Part shown: in pieces, positions 61,356 to 64,000 of the stretch | Position numbering within the stretch: the stretch's first letter is position 1 | How the letters are laid out: each line of letters opens with the position of its first letter | Origin: Plumapathes pennacea | Lineage: Eukaryota; Cnidaria; Anthozoa; Antipatharia; Myriopathidae | DNA: 64,000 nt | Assembly: GCA_964036295.1 (NCBI GenBank) | Contig: OZ038472.1 | Span: forward strand, 13,240,385-13,304,384 | Direction of reading: 5' to 3' | Notes under the pieces: model-generated | Told to the model about the DNA's origin: nothing | Databases searched by the model: none | Seen by the model: only the letters and a program-made list of their open reading frames with translations | Program-made: the position numbers and the translations under genes

Positions 61356-63767
61356 TCAGTGAGGTTTTTCCGCTGGTTCGAGAGCACCAAGTGATGTGAT
61401 TTCATCCAGGATTTGTTTGTGCTGCTTGCAAACCCAAACAAAACGATCCCCTTCCCTGGGTTCTCTAACCAGCCCACCAAAGTCGCCCTTCTTATCTCCA
61501 AGTTCTTCAAAGAATCTCTTCAATTGTTGGTACGCATCGCTGTAGAGTTGCACGTGATGCGCAGTTGGCTCAGTTTTGCCATCTTGGTCTTCGTCTTCGC
61601 TAAGCATGCCAGACTCTTTAAATGCTCGGATAATCTTATGGGCCTGTCAAAAACAAGAAAAGCTAGTTTAAAAGTCGACTGTTTCATGCTAACCGAACCT
61701 TCGGCAGAAATGTCCTCAACCAGGAATCGAAAGTTATTCTACGACGCTTTTCGTGGTTGTTTGTAGGAGTCTACAAAGTTTTCCGAGGGGTATTCCCATA
61801 TGTAAGTCATTTAGATATGGTGTTTAGTTTAAAGTGGGGATAGATCTTGTCTCTTTGGTCTGAATTAGAGTAGTGGATTTTGCTTGTTTTCGTATTTGAT
61901 CTTATATATGTGCAAATGTTTAAGATACAGGTCTTAAATAGTGTCAAAAATTCTGAAATAGGGGAGGGGTTTCCAGCACCTGGCGGGTCAGGAGTACAAC
62001 CGCAACCCCACCTCTTCGGGGGTAAAGAGGCGTAGACCCTTACCCGGGCAATGTGTTTCTTCCAGTTTGTGGTACGCAGAGCAGGGTCGTCACAGTCCAA
62101 AGCACCGCCCAAAACAGGAAGAAATGTTTCTCCTGGTGGAATGAAGTCCATTGCCTTTTCAAGGCCGGGCTTGAAGGCAGACAGTGTGAACTGAAAGTCA
62201 AAAAGAGGATATAGGAAAATGGAGTCGCTCCAATTTTCAACTATCAAATAAATTCAATTACTTTGGTAATTGCAGACCAGTTTTATAAATATCTCAGTAA
62301 CAATGATATGTTATATATCAAACTGACAATCGGGTGTAGCACTGGCACTACCTTGCTAAAACCAACTGATGAATGGCGTATGAGCACCGACAAAGTCCAC
62401 ATAAACGGATGGATGCCCGTCGGAAGTTTTTGTTTTGACGCCTAGATACTAAAATGAGCGTGGCTCGAGCTTATTTTGGCCCCTAAAAGGCACAATGAAA
62501 AAATACTTATAAAAGCATGTTTAGTGGGATGAAAAGTCCGTTCGACTGACGCCCTACCCCTGAACGGTACGACGTTTCATAAGAATGTCGGCGTTTGATC
62601 TTAAGCGCCCTAAGCGCCGAATCTGTGCGGGTGTCTATAGTGCTCTTTCCCTGACCCCTTCTAAGACGTCATACGGAATGAATTCGCGATTAATGTCAAT
62701 TCACCCCGGTTTGTCAAGGTGTGTAATTCGTCGTGTAGTCGACGCAGTTTTGTCGTAATTTCTAGATTGAAGTACAACTGACTGTAAACTGTGTCCAAGG
62801 TGCTCTTTGAGATTGAATTGCACTTAGAACAAAGAAAGGGAAAGGATGTTTGGTTGCAGAAAGGAATAGTAAAAATATAAAAAAGGAATTAATCGATACC
62901 GGCAAGTATTCCCTGCAAGTAATAACCTGCCCGATCGGGCTCATCTTACGAGTTTGGACAATGGATAGCAATAAATAAGCTAACGTTCGCGTTTACGGGC
63001 TTAACCGCTAGTAACAATAGTGATATTTAAAGACAGACGATATGCCTACCTTCAGACTGACCACAAGCAATGGGACACATTTCTCAACGAAACTACTAAA
63101 ATCGAGAATCGGATATCCACTGTGGTCAATTAGATGAATTCCAACACCATCACCATATCCCTCACACACAAGATGCAAGCGCCACTTTCTTTTGAGGATG
63201 TGAAACTTTTCGTTTGGCAATATGCACACTGTCCTTGGGACGGTACACTGGAAAGTAATCCATAACACGTAGTAAAAACGGGTTATCAGAGGTAGTGCGA
63301 TGTTGGTTTTGTTAAAGGGGAGGATAGTAGGTTTGAATTGATTAATTGTCTTGAAATTCCCATATTTTGTACTCGTTGATGTTGAGGTTACTGGTAAAGT
63401 GTAGGAGCTAAGGGCTACGATTGTGTATTTGAAACACACTTGTTAGAAATGACTTTTATCTGAGTTGTAACATTGAATGAAATATTGCCCTATCAGCGGA
63501 GGCTTTTCTTTAACCAATGTGTTCCGAAAATGGCAGGGATACCGGATTATTAATGGTGGGCCTACAAATAGACTGCAAAGCTGAGTTCTAATGTTTTTTA
63601 GGGAGAACAGCGTGAACTAACCTCTTCGTTGTCTGAAATTAGATTGGCGATCTTGTTGAACTCTTTTTTCATCTCTGAATACTGATGTTCCTGCCCAGCC
63701 TTGATGCAATGGAGCACGGGTTTCATAAGGGCTTGCGCAGATGGCTTTTCCTTGCGTTTGCGGCATT
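61356..63767 (-). CDS. Array copy D, C-terminal part (last four exons; continues past the window)
   Basis: Exons 63622-63767, 63050-63247, 62044-62190 and 61356-61643 correspond to exons 10-13 of the other copies, with the same phases. The first (ECRKRKEKPSAQALMKPVLH) is the coiled-coil exon. The second carries CTVPRTVCILPNEKF and WRLHLVCEGYGDGVGIHLID, closest to copy C. The third (FTLSAFKPGLEKAMDFIPPG) is exactly as long as in copy C (147 bases), and so is the last (288 bases), which ends with GGLVREPREGDRFVWVCKQH and a short acidic tail. The 63768-64000 remainder is intron. Upstream GTPase, RCC1 and COR exons are expected beyond base 64000. Confidence 0.85.
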
Positions 63768-64000
63768 CTGCAAAAAGATAATATATTTTGAAGCAACAAC
63801 GTACTAGATAAGCAGAAATTGGGTAGAAAAAAGATACTGCTCAACAGTACAACGGCAACGATTAATTAACATGTCCGTACAACACTCATCGGGTGGTGTT
63901 TTATCAAAACTCCCGCTGCACAGTTTGATGCCAAACTGAGTCATAAGACGATTTGGTTATTCCTTGTTTGGCTTAATCGAGCTTTATCTAATAGCTGCTG

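Overview
This is a eukaryotic nuclear window, most likely from an anthozoan cnidarian such as a stony coral (inference). The supporting signs are AT-rich DNA, many short GT-AG exons, numerous short foldback and MITE-like elements, arrays of GCGGACAC-type repeats, and an immune-style multidomain gene family. No bacterial, organellar or viral gene was seen.

Layout. Bases 1-927 (minus strand) hold the N-terminal 309 residues of a CXorf38/DUF4559-like HEPN protein that runs off the left edge. Bases 0.9-6.2 kb are repeat-rich. PSMD5, a 26S proteasome assembly chaperone, lies at 6180-8845 (plus strand, three exons, 506 aa). From about 10 kb to the right edge the window is filled by a head-to-tail tandem array of one unusual gene, all on the minus strand: copy A (10072-21747, 13 exons, 1822 aa), copy B (22808-34512, 13 exons, 1835 aa), copy C (37352-49589 plus an unresolved first exon, about 1830 aa) and copy D (the last four exons, 61356-63767; the rest lies beyond the window). 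I rebuilt every exon by hand from GT-AG sites. All exon phases match between copies, and A, B and C each close into one uninterrupted reading frame.

The array protein combines, in order: a Ras/Rab-like small GTPase; a linker; an RCC1-type beta-propeller region; a filamin-like Ig repeat; a ROC-like domain whose P-loop is destroyed (pseudo-GTPase); COR-A and COR-B-like domains; a four-cysteine zinc-ribbon-like motif; a coiled coil; and a conserved C-terminal module ending in WVC-x-QH. It can be read as a ROCO (LRRK-like) scaffold in which the active switch has moved to a separate N-terminal Rab-like domain fused to a propeller of the Ran-exchange-factor family. I know of no description of this arrangement. 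It is the best candidate here for an undescribed system. A and B form one subgroup, C and D another.

Between copies C and D (49.6-61.3 kb) are several MITEs, a decayed STPR-repeat coding fragment typical of cnidarian helicase-type transposons, a small plus-strand gene with three phase-matched exons (56964-58153), and a 2.2 kb segmental duplicate of the promoter, exon 1 and intron 1 of copy A. Copy C therefore has two competing first exons.
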